44,384 bases of DNA from an uncultured Aquimarina sp. (lineage in GTDB: Bacteria; Bacteroidota; Bacteroidia; Flavobacteriales; Flavobacteriaceae), in assembly GCA_947498785.1 (NCBI GenBank), contig CANMLS010000041.1:1-44384 (forward strand), read 5' to 3'. Below the pieces are notes generated by a model. That model saw nothing but the letters and a program-made list of their open reading frames with translations, made no database searches and had not been told where the DNA came from. Position 1 is the stretch's first letter. Each line of letters starts with the position of its first letter. The position numbers and the translations under genes are program-made. This document shows positions 8,416 to 16,764 of this stretch, piece after piece.

Positions 8416-9864
8416 TTAGGACGATACAGCAACAACAGGTTGCTTTTTTGTTTCAGTTTCATTTTTGATAACAAGATCACGCGTTAACCAACCACTTCTT
8501 TTTGCAGTTGCTATTGCATAAGGTGTAATCCAAAATAGAGTAAAGAGATAAAAGATACTATAAGAATATGCCCAAAAAGATTCTGATGTTTTATGTTTTT
8601 TAGCATAAAATATAGCTTGCATACTAGAAAAAATCAATATACTTATTAATGAGGAACTTAGAAATAGTAGCGGGTATGTACATATAAAAAACAGCATTAA
8701 TAATAGAGTAGGGTATGCCATTACAATTTTTAACCATTGATTTAGCAATAATATTCTTGTACCTGTTTTGGATCCTTCTCTAAAGTTTTTAAAAGCAAAT
8801 TTACTCATAGCAATGTTTTCCCTAACATTACTTCTTTCCCATCGGATAAACATTTTGGATAAGTTTTTATAACGTTCAGGAATGTTGGTATAAACGTATG
8901 CATTACGTTGAAAAAATACTTTATACCCTTGTTTTAAAATCATATTGGTCATAGCACGATCTTCACCAATTTTTGAAACTTCTCCCATAAAAGTTTGATT
9001 GATCCATGCTTCACGACAATTAAAAACAGCTTCTCTACGATATGCAGACAAGGCCCCAGGTGTACATAAAACAGAACCTAACCTACTTTGTGCAGAGCGT
9101 ATAAATTCAAAACTAAAAGCAAAACTCACATTTAACATACGCGGAATTATAGCTTTTTCTTTGTTTAATACAAGAACATTTCCTGCTACAGCTCCACATT
9201 CTTCATTGATAACAAATGGGCTAACCATGTTACGTAGTGTGTCTTTTTTAACTATAGAATCACTATCAACAGTAATAAAAACATCTCCCATTCCTAGATT
9301 AAATCCACGGTATAAAGCATGTCTTTTGCCTTTGTTTTTTGGTTGTTGATAAATAGAAATACGATTCCCTAATTCTTGTTTAGCTTTTTTCATCCAAGAC
9401 CATGTGTCATCCTGACTTCCGTCATCAATAGAAATGATCTGAACCTTTTCATGAGGATAATCACTTTTTGCTAGACTAACCAAGGTTTTATAGACTAACT
9501 CCCCTTCATTGTATGCAGGAACAATAACCGTACACAATGGTAATTCTTTATCAGATACAGAATCAATAACTTTGTAACGTAGGTATAAAAACAGTACGTA
9601 AACTAAAAAACTAATTTTAATTGTAAGTAATGAGAATCCTACTATCATTAGAGGAAGCCCCCAACTACTATTCATTCTCTCTAAATAAATTTCTTCAAAA
9701 TGAGGTTGTAGAAAATAGAAGAGAGATCCTGCTCCAAACATTAATAAAAATGTTCCTATCAAAATTAATGATGGTTTAGGATTTGAAATAAGTTTTTCTA
9801 AGAGGTTACTATTTTTGTTTGGTGTAGTTGATATTTTGGGTGGATCAAAAGTTGTTTGTTTCAT
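8416..9864 (-). CDS. Membrane GT2 glycosyltransferase (hyaluronan/chitin-synthase-like)
   Basis: The 482-residue protein has two N-terminal membrane segments (about 31-52 and 70-96), a GT-A domain, and several C-terminal membrane segments (about 372-460). The GT2 processive motifs are present: VIVPAYNE (113-120), DDGS (147-150), DSDS (200-203), GEDRAM (300-305, catalytic Asp) and RWERSNVREN (341-350), which takes the place of the Q/RxxRW motif and resembles the hyaluronan synthase/NodC version. It probably polymerises and exports a polysaccharide at the inner membrane. No export or regulatory partner is adjacent, and the polymer is unknown. An unusual palindrome lies 110-133 bases upstream of the start and may be its operator. 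Confidence 0.88.
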   Translation of the reverse strand: MKQTTFDPPKISTTPNKNSNLLEKLISNPKPSLILIGTFLLMFGAGSLFYFLQPHFEEIYLERMNSSWGLPLMIVGFSLLTIKISFLVYVLFLYLRYKVIDSVSDKELPLCTVIVPAYNEGELVYKTLVSLAKSDYPHEKVQIISIDDGSQDDTWSWMKKAKQELGNRISIYQQPKNKGKRHALYRGFNLGMGDVFITVDSDSIVKKDTLRNMVSPFVINEECGAVAGNVLVLNKEKAIIPRMLNVSFAFSFEFIRSAQSRLGSVLCTPGALSAYRREAVFNCREAWINQTFMGEVSKIGEDRAMTNMILKQGYKVFFQRNAYVYTNIPERYKNLSKMFIRWERSNVRENIAMSKFAFKNFREGSKTGTRILLLNQWLKIVMAYPTLLLMLFFICTYPLLFLSSSLISILIFSSMQAIFYAKKHKTSESFWAYSYSIFYLFTLFWITPYAIATAKRSGWLTRDLVIKNETETKKQPVVAVSS

Positions 9865-9973
9865 TAAAATGTTTTCTTAAAATGATTAATACAACTAAGT
9901 CAATATTGATACCATAATTAATAGTTTTGATTAATAGGTGTTTAAGAGGATTTCTTATGTTTTAGGTGTGTAA

Positions 9974-9997
9974 AATTTACACACATGTGTGTAAATT
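9974..9997. promoter_or_regulatory. 24-bp perfect palindrome, candidate operator
   Basis: The sequence reads AATTTACACACA followed by its exact complement TGTGTGTAAATT. A third half-site, GTGTGTAAA, overlaps just to the left (9966-9974), so three TGTGTAAA-type half-sites occur within 32 bases. It lies 110 bases upstream of the glycosyltransferase and 375 bases upstream of the ThuA gene. A dimeric regulator binding here is inferred. Confidence 0.5.
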
Positions 9998-10051
9998 GAC
10001 CCGAAAAATAAACCTCTTTTTATGGTTTAATTTTGTAGAATTTAAATTTAA

Positions 10052-10215
10052 CTTGGTTTATACATTAGATTCCACTATAAGGATAAAAATACAATACAAC
10101 TTGATATTTTCTGTATTATAGTATAGCACCGTTATAGTTAAACTTAGAAAGCATAGATTAGCAAAAGGTTTTGCAATAGTAGTTAAACCGTAATAGATTT
10201 TATAAAGGATAAACG
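10052..10215. mobile_element. Diverged MITE-like element, second copy
   Basis: This stretch shares ordered blocks with the element at 37200-37366: a left GTTTATACATTAG (cf. GTTTTATGTATTAG), a middle GTATAGCACCGTTATAG (cf. GTATAGCACCGTTATGG), TTGCAATAGTAGTT (cf. TTGCAGTAGTT) and a right GTAATAGATTTT. Spacing is similar, about 165 bases. The boundaries are approximate and no clean target duplication remains. Confidence 0.5.
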
Positions 10216-10371
10216 GAGTAAACTACTTCAAGATAAAATACACAACACGATGTTTCGTTTAGTAAATAGTTGATCTTCTCTATAACTACGCAAACGATTA
10301 TGAAAAAAAACAAACACTTAATACGTAAGTGATTTAAAATGAAATAAAATGCAAAGATTAATTAATACTAT

Positions 10372-11292
10372 ATGGTAAAATTATTTATTAAATCAATAAT
10401 CATTCTTTTTTTTGGACACTTGGTATGTGCCCAAACGAATTCAGACAAATTAAATGTATTGATAGTAGACGGTTTTAGTAATCATGATTGGAAACAAACT
10501 TCTTTACTAGTAAAAAAGATTTTAAAAGAAAGCGATTTATTTAATGTTGTCATTTCAACTACCCCTTCTAAGTCTGAGGATAAAAAATGGAAAAAATGGC
10601 GACCAAAATTTAAAGATTATGATGTTGTCATTCAAAACACCAATAATATTCATAATAAAAAGATACGATGGCCCAGAGAAGTAGAAAAAGACTTAGAAGA
10701 ATATATACAGTCAGGTGGTGGTTTGTATGTTCTTCACTCTGCTAACAATGCTTTTGCTAACTGGAAAGAATATAATTTAATGATTGGATTAGGTTGGAGG
10801 TCTCAAGATGAAGGGGTTGCTTTACAGATAAATGATCATAAGGAGATAGTCAAAATTCCGAGTGGTGAAGGAAAATCAACATTTCATGGACCTAGAAATG
10901 ACGAACTTATCCATACTCTTAATGATCATCCTATTAATAAAGATTTTCCTAAGGTATGGAAAACACCTGATATGGAACTATATAAGTTTGCACGAGGTCC
11001 AGCCAAAAACCTTACTATTTTATCATATGCTAACGACAGTAATACTGGTATTAACTGGCCTGTGGAATGGGTCATATCTTATGGGAAAGGAAGAGTGTAT
11101 AATTCTTCTATGGGACACCTTTGGAAAGGTGACTCATATCCAGTAAGTTATAGATGTGTTGGATTTCAAACAGTCTTAATCAGAGCTACAGAGTGGCTAG
11201 CTACTGGCAAAACGACTTATAAAATACCAGATAATTTTCCTAATCAACATAGGATAAAGTTAGTTGCCCAGGATAATAATATTGCTAATTAA
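10372..11292 (+). CDS. ThuA-like domain exported protein
   Basis: The 306-residue protein has a signal peptide (1-21, ending VCAQ). The domain starts with NVLIVDGFSNHDWKQT and carries the ThuA-type GGGLYVLHSANNAF segment (about 115-128), then HPINKDFPKVWKTPDMELYKF and the late GRVYNSSMGHLWKGD block. ThuA-like proteins have a glutamine-amidotransferase-like fold and are common in sugar-degradation loci of Bacteroidota; the reaction is not established. The downstream convergent gene encodes a DUF1080 lipoprotein, a family that often accompanies ThuA, so a shared role in glycoside breakdown is likely. Confidence 0.88.
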   Translation: MVKLFIKSIIILFFGHLVCAQTNSDKLNVLIVDGFSNHDWKQTSLLVKKILKESDLFNVVISTTPSKSEDKKWKKWRPKFKDYDVVIQNTNNIHNKKIRWPREVEKDLEEYIQSGGGLYVLHSANNAFANWKEYNLMIGLGWRSQDEGVALQINDHKEIVKIPSGEGKSTFHGPRNDELIHTLNDHPINKDFPKVWKTPDMELYKFARGPAKNLTILSYANDSNTGINWPVEWVISYGKGRVYNSSMGHLWKGDSYPVSYRCVGFQTVLIRATEWLATGKTTYKIPDNFPNQHRIKLVAQDNNIAN

Positions 11293-11346
11293 AAGAATCT
11301 ATAAAAACCCGTTGTGCATTTTGGCAGATCTAAAATTAAAAAAAAC

Positions 11347-11395
11347 CTCAATTCATGATTTTTCATCGTGGAACGAATAAAAATCATGAATTGAG
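11347..11395. terminator. Shared bidirectional terminator
   Basis: A perfect 17-bp inverted repeat (11347-11363 and 11379-11395, starting CTCAATTCATG) with a 15-base loop is flanked by A runs on the left and TTTTTT on the right. It lies between the convergent ThuA and DUF1080 genes and can terminate both. Confidence 0.88.
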
Positions 11396-11411
11396 AATAG
11401 TTTTTTAAATC

Positions 11412-12308
11412 TTAAAAAAGAGCTTGTTGTTTTTGAGTAAGTGAATCGATTTTTCTGATTCGAATATCCTTAAAGAAAACTTCTGCCGCTTCGCTTTGTA
11501 ATTGAATCTTTCCTTTTATAAGAGGAATCTCCTTACCATCTTCTTCAATATATCTTGAATTCTTTAAAATCATTACAACTTCACCATTTACAACATGTAA
11601 ACTTTTACCTTCAAAACAAAACAAATCTAATGTATTCCATTCATCATGAGGTTTTTCATAATTACCACTACGCAAGCAATAGTTTCTATAAGGGCTATTC
11701 ATACTTATAGGTAAATATTCTTGAGCTTCATGAGCTAATGGGTCTAAGTTAGACTCTGGCTTGTAAGCTTTTATGTCAATGGCAGAGTTTGCTTGACTCC
11801 AAAAGTCACCAGTGTGACCTTCCATAATTTGAAATTCTTGAGAAAGCATCCATGATCTCCAATATTCGGCAGCCATTGGCCCTACCGAATGATAAAGAAT
11901 TCCCGAATCCTTAAGAAGATTTTTTCTATAAGCCCATTTTTTATCCCCCCATTTATATTTCAATTGAAAATGATAATTTTTAAATTCTTCTTTAGTAATC
12001 AAACACCCATAATACTCACCTGTATTTTTTATGATGATGTCATCTCCTTCTTGAAAAGTAGAAAATACATTGTAATCTGGATTATTTAAACCTATAGGAG
12101 CTATTAACTCTCCGTTTTCATCTTTTGGAGGAGTACCATCATAACCGGGCTGGTGTTGAAAACTCAAATAATTGTCCCACTTTGTTAAGTCCGTATCAAT
12201 TAATTCATCCCACTCATATTCCGGCTCTAATGGTTTTTGTTCATTTTTTACAGGAGAACAGGATATTGCAAGAAGAAGTACAGAAAAAAGAATTTTATAA
12301 AAGCTCAT
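11412..12308 (-). CDS. DUF1080 (3-keto-disaccharide hydrolase-like) lipoprotein
   Basis: The 298-residue protein has a lipoprotein signal with Cys at residue 17 (LAISCSP). The body has the DUF1080 lectin-like fold signature: TDLTKWDNYLSF near the start, GCLITKEEFKNYHFQLKYKWG (about 100-120), RDSGILYHSV-like KDSGILYHSVGP, YCLRSGNYEKPHDEWNTLDLFCF, and a final IPLIKGKIQLQSEAAEVFFKDIRIRKI. Family members include 3-keto-disaccharide hydrolases, which act with sugar 3-dehydrogenases. It is probably anchored in the outer membrane facing the periplasm. It converges with the ThuA gene on a common terminator. Confidence 0.88.
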   Translation of the reverse strand: MSFYKILFSVLLLAISCSPVKNEQKPLEPEYEWDELIDTDLTKWDNYLSFQHQPGYDGTPPKDENGELIAPIGLNNPDYNVFSTFQEGDDIIIKNTGEYYGCLITKEEFKNYHFQLKYKWGDKKWAYRKNLLKDSGILYHSVGPMAAEYWRSWMLSQEFQIMEGHTGDFWSQANSAIDIKAYKPESNLDPLAHEAQEYLPISMNSPYRNYCLRSGNYEKPHDEWNTLDLFCFEGKSLHVVNGEVVMILKNSRYIEEDGKEIPLIKGKIQLQSEAAEVFFKDIRIRKIDSLTQKQQALF

Positions 12309-12672
12309 ATATTATTTATTATTAGAATTAAATATTGATTTTTGATAAGTAATACTTTTACTTGAGCAGTAATTCCAAAAATTCTATTTTTCGATTAGTT
12401 GCAATAAATAAAAAAGTAGTTTTATATCTTAAAATCCAAATATATAAAAAGTAGAGAGAAGTTCAGATTTTATTATTAAGCTAAAGATTAAAAACCAGCG
12501 TTTTACTCATAGTTACTATGATTTATATACACTTTTTTCGATCAGATTTATCATTTTGTACCTGATGTAGAATCTATATTTCTAATCCAAAGTGGTTTTT
12601 TTATGGTTTTTTGTGCGTTTATCATGAATTATCGTAGTTTTACCCATACCATAAATTATTATAGCATTTATT
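12309..12672. other. Intergenic gap, nothing recognised
   Basis: This 360-base AT-rich divergent gap between the DUF1080 and VOC genes must hold both promoters. No ORF, strong hairpin or known repeat was seen. Confidence 0.5.
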
Positions 12673-12729
12673 ATGAAAACAGAAATTGGAAAAAACAGAA
12701 CAGAAAACAACAATGTATTAAGCTTTATT

Positions 12730-13218
12730 ATGAAAAGCTTTCTTGTCGCTATGTTCATTATAATTGGTACAAGCAGTATTTCTGCACAAAAATCAAATTC
12801 GAAGACTAAAGAAACTAAGGAACAAGCAAAAGTTACCGGATTAAGATATATTTGCGTGCATGTACTTGACTTAGAAAAAACATTAAAATTATATCGTGAG
12901 ATTCTTGGTTTTAAATTACATGATGCAGAAGTGTTTCATGGACCTGGAATTGAAGGAATGTTGGCGATGAAAATAAGAGCAAATGATTTTGAAATGACGT
13001 TGTCTCTTACCGCACCAGAATTTATTAATACGATAGGGCCAGTTGGAAACACCAATCACAACCACTTCATGCTAAAAGTTAATGATATCGGTCCAATAGG
13101 GGATAAGTTAAAAGCAGAAGGATATAAGTTAGAAAATGAAAACTACGTGCAAGATAAATACACGTTTTTTGTGGGGCCAAATGGTGAAATTATAGGTCTT
13201 TCTTCTTGGGAAGGTTAA
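12730..13218 (+). CDS. Exported VOC (glyoxalase-like) family protein
   Basis: A start at 12730 gives a 162-residue protein with a clean signal peptide (MKSFLVAMFIIIGTSSISAQ), so I prefer it to the in-frame ATG at 12673, which would put 19 polar residues in front. The mature part is a VOC domain: LRYICVHVLDLEKTLKLYREILGF opens it, NHNHFMLKVNDIG carries a central His pair, and NYVQDKYTFFVGPNGEIIGL closes it. VOC proteins are metal-dependent lyases, isomerases, dioxygenases or binding proteins. The short length means one bimodule, so a homodimer is expected. The substrate is unknown, and the export is unusual for this superfamily. Confidence 0.82.
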   Translation: MKSFLVAMFIIIGTSSISAQKSNSKTKETKEQAKVTGLRYICVHVLDLEKTLKLYREILGFKLHDAEVFHGPGIEGMLAMKIRANDFEMTLSLTAPEFINTIGPVGNTNHNHFMLKVNDIGPIGDKLKAEGYKLENENYVQDKYTFFVGPNGEIIGLSSWEG

Positions 13219-13754
13219 CATATAATACATATTGATTTTATCTATTTGATATGATTTCTATTGCTTAGAACTAATAGTGGTGCTAATTATTTAAATCACC
13301 TGAATGAGTATAAGAAAAATTTATGCAGGTCAGAGTGATTTGTATAGAAAATTGTATTGAAGATGAGTAAATTTTCAATCAAAAAGCCTTGTCATTTTGA
13401 GTATGGATTAAGAATCGATGTAATTTTTCTTCTGTCGCCTTGAGCAGAGTCGAAAGATCACTTCGAAAAACCACTCAATTTGACGGCTTTTTTTTAAACC
13501 TATACCCTAGAGGACAGTATTTAGCTATTTAATAATCATCGCATGTAAAATTTTGTATCACATCTAGATTTTTCCAAAGTTATTAAATTGAAATAAGAAA
13601 TATTCTCTTCAATTCGTCATGGAAATATCAATTTTATGAAACCTTTGGTCTTTTTGGAATCAGAAATAGTACCAAATTTCATATAGTTTATATACTCTTA
13701 AAAATGTTAGACTTTGGTTTTTTTGTACTATATTCTTGCTATCATATACTTAAT
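13219..13754. other. Convergent gap before the patchwork region
   Basis: This 536-base gap between the VOC and GNAT genes contains the REP-like inverted repeat at 13380-13495. No other coding signal was recognised. It marks the start of the patchwork region to the right. Confidence 0.4.
13380..13495. repeat. REP-like intergenic inverted repeat
   Basis: The ends pair: AAAAAGCCTTGTCATTTTGAG at left and CTCAATTTGACGGCTTTTT at right, with small bulges. The inside carries CTTGAGCAGAGTCGAAAGA, which matches a dispersed repeat I know from many Flavobacteriaceae genomes. It could also act as a terminator because of the T run after the right arm. Confidence 0.55.
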
Positions 13755-14165
13755 TTAATGTTCATTTCCTTTATAAATCCACATTGGTTCTGTTTCACCA
13801 GCTCTTTCAAAACCAACTTTTCGGTAAAAGTCAATAGCTTTTCCGTCAGCGGTTAACATCTGCATATGAAATTCTTTATATTTTTCCTGCATTTTAGTAA
13901 TAATCATTTGCCCGATTCCTTTTCCTTGATGATTTGGGTGAACTAATAAATGAGGATAGTAAACGACTAAATGTCCATCAGAAATTGCGTTACCAATTCC
14001 AACCAATTCGTCACCACTCCAGGCAGAAACAAGCGAATGAGAATTTATTAAAGCATTATATAATTCAACAGGTTTATTGGCAGAACTCCATTTGTTTGCT
14101 TTATACAATTCGATTATTTGTTCTTTGTCAATATTTTTAGTTTCCGAAATTTTAATGTTCTTCAT
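13755..14165 (-). CDS. GNAT family N-acetyltransferase
   Basis: The 136-residue cytosolic protein shows the GNAT acetyl-CoA-binding motif A HPNHQGKGIGQMII (Q-x-x-G-x-G/A pattern, about residues 77-90). It is preceded by a beta strand VVYYPHLLVHP and followed by LTADGKAIDFYRKVGFERAGE. The enzyme transfers an acetyl group from acetyl-CoA; the acceptor is not predictable. GNAT genes are frequent integron cassettes, and this is the leftmost gene of the patchwork. Its upstream side carries an attC-like unit. Confidence 0.88.
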   Translation of the reverse strand: MKNIKISETKNIDKEQIIELYKANKWSSANKPVELYNALINSHSLVSAWSGDELVGIGNAISDGHLVVYYPHLLVHPNHQGKGIGQMIITKMQEKYKEFHMQMLTADGKAIDFYRKVGFERAGETEPMWIYKGNEH

Positions 14166-14193
14166 TTATTTTACGGTTTTATATATTTACACA

Positions 14194-14315
14194 CAACAGT
14201 CTTTTATATGAAACAGGCGTATTCTATAACACCATATCTTATATTTAGTAGACTTTGCAAATGGTTAAACTACGGTCGCTCTATGTTTTTATGCATTGTA
14301 ACCACTTCGTTGTTT
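14194..14315 (-). repeat. attC-like unit after truncated gene
   Basis: Read on the minus strand it starts with AACAACGAAGTGG just after the stop at 14316 and ends with GACTGTTGTGTGT. The ends can pair through ACAAC/GTTGT. The first block resembles the recurring core (CAACAACGTGTCC) at other sites. Confidence 0.45.
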
Positions 14316-14478
14316 TTATTTTTTGTTTAATAATTCAATTTTTAGTTCAATCAATTCCTCAAGGTTTTGAATTTGAGAACTAGATGAACCATTAATAAAT
14401 ACGATAATATCAGCTTTAAGATTTTCTGAAAGTTTTTTTAAACTCTTGATTTTCCCAAGAGTTATATATGTTCTTTGT
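14316..14478 (-). pseudogene. 3' fragment of an unknown gene
   Basis: An open frame on the minus strand reads RTYITLGKIKSLKKLSENL, then a hydrophobic DIIVFING and a charged end ELLNKK, then stops at 14316-14318. A TGA closes the frame at the 5' end and there is no start codon. It looks like the last 50 or so codons of a cassette gene whose 5' part was lost. No family was recognised. Confidence 0.45.
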
Positions 14479-14623
14479 ATTCATGCATTTTTATTTAGAA
14501 ATATAGTGGGTTTCTGATTGATTTGAAATAGTTTGTAGTGATTTGATTTTGAGTGTGTTATAAGTTTTTTAATTTGACACTTTCTCAACCATTATTTATA
14601 CAAAATATCGGACAAGTACAAAT

Positions 14624-15493
14624 TTAATATAAACTTTCAACCCAGTTAATAAACGCATTTTTCCAATTCTTAACAGAACTATTATCATTATAACCTAATC
14701 CAAATCCGTGACCACCATCTCGATAAATATGAAGTTCAGATTTTGGCACGGTAACAGAAAATTTTGCAAGGTATTTTATAGTTTCTTTAATATTTAATAA
14801 AGAATCGTTGCTTGCTATAGCTAAAAAGAGCGGAGGAAGATTTTCCTGTTCTTTTACTTTTTCATATTTCTCTATATAATCATCTGTATAAACCAACGCA
14901 GCGAAATCTGGAATTGATTTTGAACCCTCGTTAGAATCACGATATGTTAGCAATTGGGCAACATAACCACCAGCAGAAAATCCCATAACTCCAACTTTTT
15001 CTCTGTTAAAATTTAAACTATCAGCCATACTCTTTAATGTATGTATGCTTTTTCGTGCATCTTGAACAATTGCATCATTATAAGTACCTATATCAATTTC
15101 AAACTCGCCATCATCTTGTTCGCGATTAGTACGATACTTTAGAACTAGACACGTTATTCCTTGCTGACTCAACCATATTGCAATATCAGTTCCTTCATTA
15201 TCAAGCCAAATATTTCTTAATCCGCCACCTGGAAATATAACTAATCCAATATTTTTATTTTTTTTCTCATTTGCAGGAAAAACCATATAGGTCGGTTCTG
15301 ACACATAACTATATACCCTATTTAATCCTGTCAAAGATTTTGTATGAACAAAAGAGTTTGTATATGATTCTTTATATGGGTGAGTTATAGGATTGTCTGT
15401 AATCCCATCTGGGTATAATAGCTTTTCCGTTGGTAATTGAGCAAAAGTCTCAATTGTAACTAATAAAAAGCAAAGAAGCAATGTGATTTTCAT
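14624..15493 (-). CDS. Secreted alpha/beta hydrolase (BD-FAE/acetylesterase-like)
   Basis: The 289-residue protein has a signal peptide (1-19, ending TFAQ). The alpha/beta hydrolase elements are in order: oxyanion strand VIFPGGGLRNIW (85-96), nucleophile elbow GFSAGG with Ser173, acid Asp230 in IASNDS, and His262 in DGGHGFG. This layout fits the BD-FAE/acetyl-xylan esterase-like group, which removes acyl groups from polysaccharides. It is a single-gene module with no operon partner, as in a cassette. The substrate is unknown. Confidence 0.88.
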   Translation of the reverse strand: MKITLLLCFLLVTIETFAQLPTEKLLYPDGITDNPITHPYKESYTNSFVHTKSLTGLNRVYSYVSEPTYMVFPANEKKNKNIGLVIFPGGGLRNIWLDNEGTDIAIWLSQQGITCLVLKYRTNREQDDGEFEIDIGTYNDAIVQDARKSIHTLKSMADSLNFNREKVGVMGFSAGGYVAQLLTYRDSNEGSKSIPDFAALVYTDDYIEKYEKVKEQENLPPLFLAIASNDSLLNIKETIKYLAKFSVTVPKSELHIYRDGGHGFGLGYNDNSSVKNWKNAFINWVESLY

Positions 15494-15879
15494 AGTGTTA
15501 ATGCTTGTTCTTGTTTCTCTGATTCCAATAATATTTTACTATTTGTGTTTTATCTCGACTAATATCAAAATTTGTTATTGATATTCAGTTAATTACATTT
15601 TTTCAAATTTATCAATTTCTACCAATATTAAGATTAAATTTTTTCTCTTCGTTATTTCGGGGAATTAATTAGGTTCTGATGAAGGGGAATGTCAATAAAG
15701 GCAGATAGTCTAGATAAGTTAAAGATTAAGGTTTCCACAAATTAATTTTAATCTTGTTGATTGTTGTTTATTTCTAAAATGTTTTTCATGAAAAAACGTA
15801 GGGTAGGAGATAAGCGTTATGTTTCAGATTGTTATTGAGCAGTAAAGGCCTATGCTTTCTTGCATTATTGGTAAACGTC
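15494..15879. repeat. Composite intergenic repeat
   Basis: There is no gene here. The left part (about 15555-15680) is related to 16540-16650: both contain a TATCAATTTCTACCAA..TAAGATT stretch and a GAGGAATTAAT-like block. The right part (15716-15800) matches the transposase-tail repeat seen at 26.3, 31.9 and 39.9 kb, beginning GTTAAAGATTAAGGTTT. Confidence 0.6.
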
Positions 15880-16527
15880 TTATTTATATTTATTCATTAA
15901 TCCAAAGTCGAAAGGTGTCCACAAACAAGATTTTAATCCACTTTTTTTAAATCCATTATTTACCCAAGTATTACAGGTTTTGAAACAGGAATAACTTCCT
16001 TTTGATTTATAAAAATCATCTATTGTGGAATAACCTTTGTTTTCAAGCATAATTTTTATTCCATTTTCGTTAACCTCAAATGTATTGAGTAAATAACTAT
16101 TCAATTTTTGTAATTCAGATTCATTTACTTTTATTTCAACCCAATCTGAACGTTTTTGATTATAACGAGTTACGTGAATTAATGTAGAACTTTTTAAAAA
16201 AATAGCTCTAAATGCATTATTGAAAGTCAAATCTCCCCATGTTGGTGTATTGATATAAAAATTTTCCTCTCCCCAACCAAATGATAAATATTTTTCGTTT
16301 TTATTATACTTTATTCCAGATAATACTAAACTGTCAATATTTTTTATTGGTATGATGATATCTAGATGAACTCCATTCGTATTTAAATATATCAGTTTTT
16401 CAGATTTTTCATTATTTATTTTTCTGTCAACTGTTATTGAAGATAGAATCAAAGAAACAATTATATATGTTATTGGAATTAGCAAAAAATAAAAAATCCA
16501 CTTAATTATTTTCTTTCCTATTTTCAT
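15880..16527 (-). CDS. TIGR02117/DUF2459 family membrane-anchored protein
   Basis: The 215-residue protein has one N-terminal membrane segment (about 9-31). The body matches the DUF2459/TIGR02117 family: NGVHLDIIIP, YLSFGWGEENFYINTPTWGDL, LIHVTRYN, and C-terminal SCFKTCNTWVNNGFKKSGL. The conserved Cys, Asn and His residues suggest an enzyme, possibly NlpC-like, but the function is unproven. It is a single-gene module bounded by related intergenic repeats on both sides. Confidence 0.82.
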   Translation of the reverse strand: MKIGKKIIKWIFYFLLIPITYIIVSLILSSITVDRKINNEKSEKLIYLNTNGVHLDIIIPIKNIDSLVLSGIKYNKNEKYLSFGWGEENFYINTPTWGDLTFNNAFRAIFLKSSTLIHVTRYNQKRSDWVEIKVNESELQKLNSYLLNTFEVNENGIKIMLENKGYSTIDDFYKSKGSYSCFKTCNTWVNNGFKKSGLKSCLWTPFDFGLMNKYK

Positions 16528-16539
16528 ATAGTTTGGCTC

Positions 16540-16764
16540 ATATCTCGATTAACGTCAAATTTATCAATTTCTACCAACACTAAGATTGATTTTTGCATTT
16601 CGTATGCTCGAGGAATTAATCGAATTTTGATTAGAGGAATGTTTGCTGATGATTAGGGATTTCGAATTGACGCTTTTTTCTAGTATTCTTCTTACATGTA
16701 CACGGGGTATTGATATTATTTTTTCATTTAAATCGCTATTATATAGGACACGGTATTAGTGATA
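16540..16764 (-). repeat. Intergenic unit with recurring core
   Basis: The left part is related to 15555-15680. The right end, ATATAGGACACGGTATTAG (16741-16759), is a copy of the core that follows many genes in this region, placed 6 bases after the stop of the 313-residue esterase. Confidence 0.55.

Larger units (their letters stand above)
9865..10371. other. Intergenic region with palindrome and MITE-like relic
   Basis: This divergent gap between the glycosyltransferase and the ThuA gene has no ORF. It holds the 24-bp palindrome and a stretch related to the 167-bp MITE-like element at 37.2 kb. TAATTTTG at 10028-10035 matches the Bacteroidota -7 consensus on the + strand but lacks a well-placed -33. 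Confidence 0.4.

Noticed and set aside
13706..13712. GTTAGAC, an exact GTTRRRY box near the GNAT gene stop
   Set aside because: There is no paired RYYYAAC box or stem at a plausible distance; a seven-base degenerate match is expected by chance.
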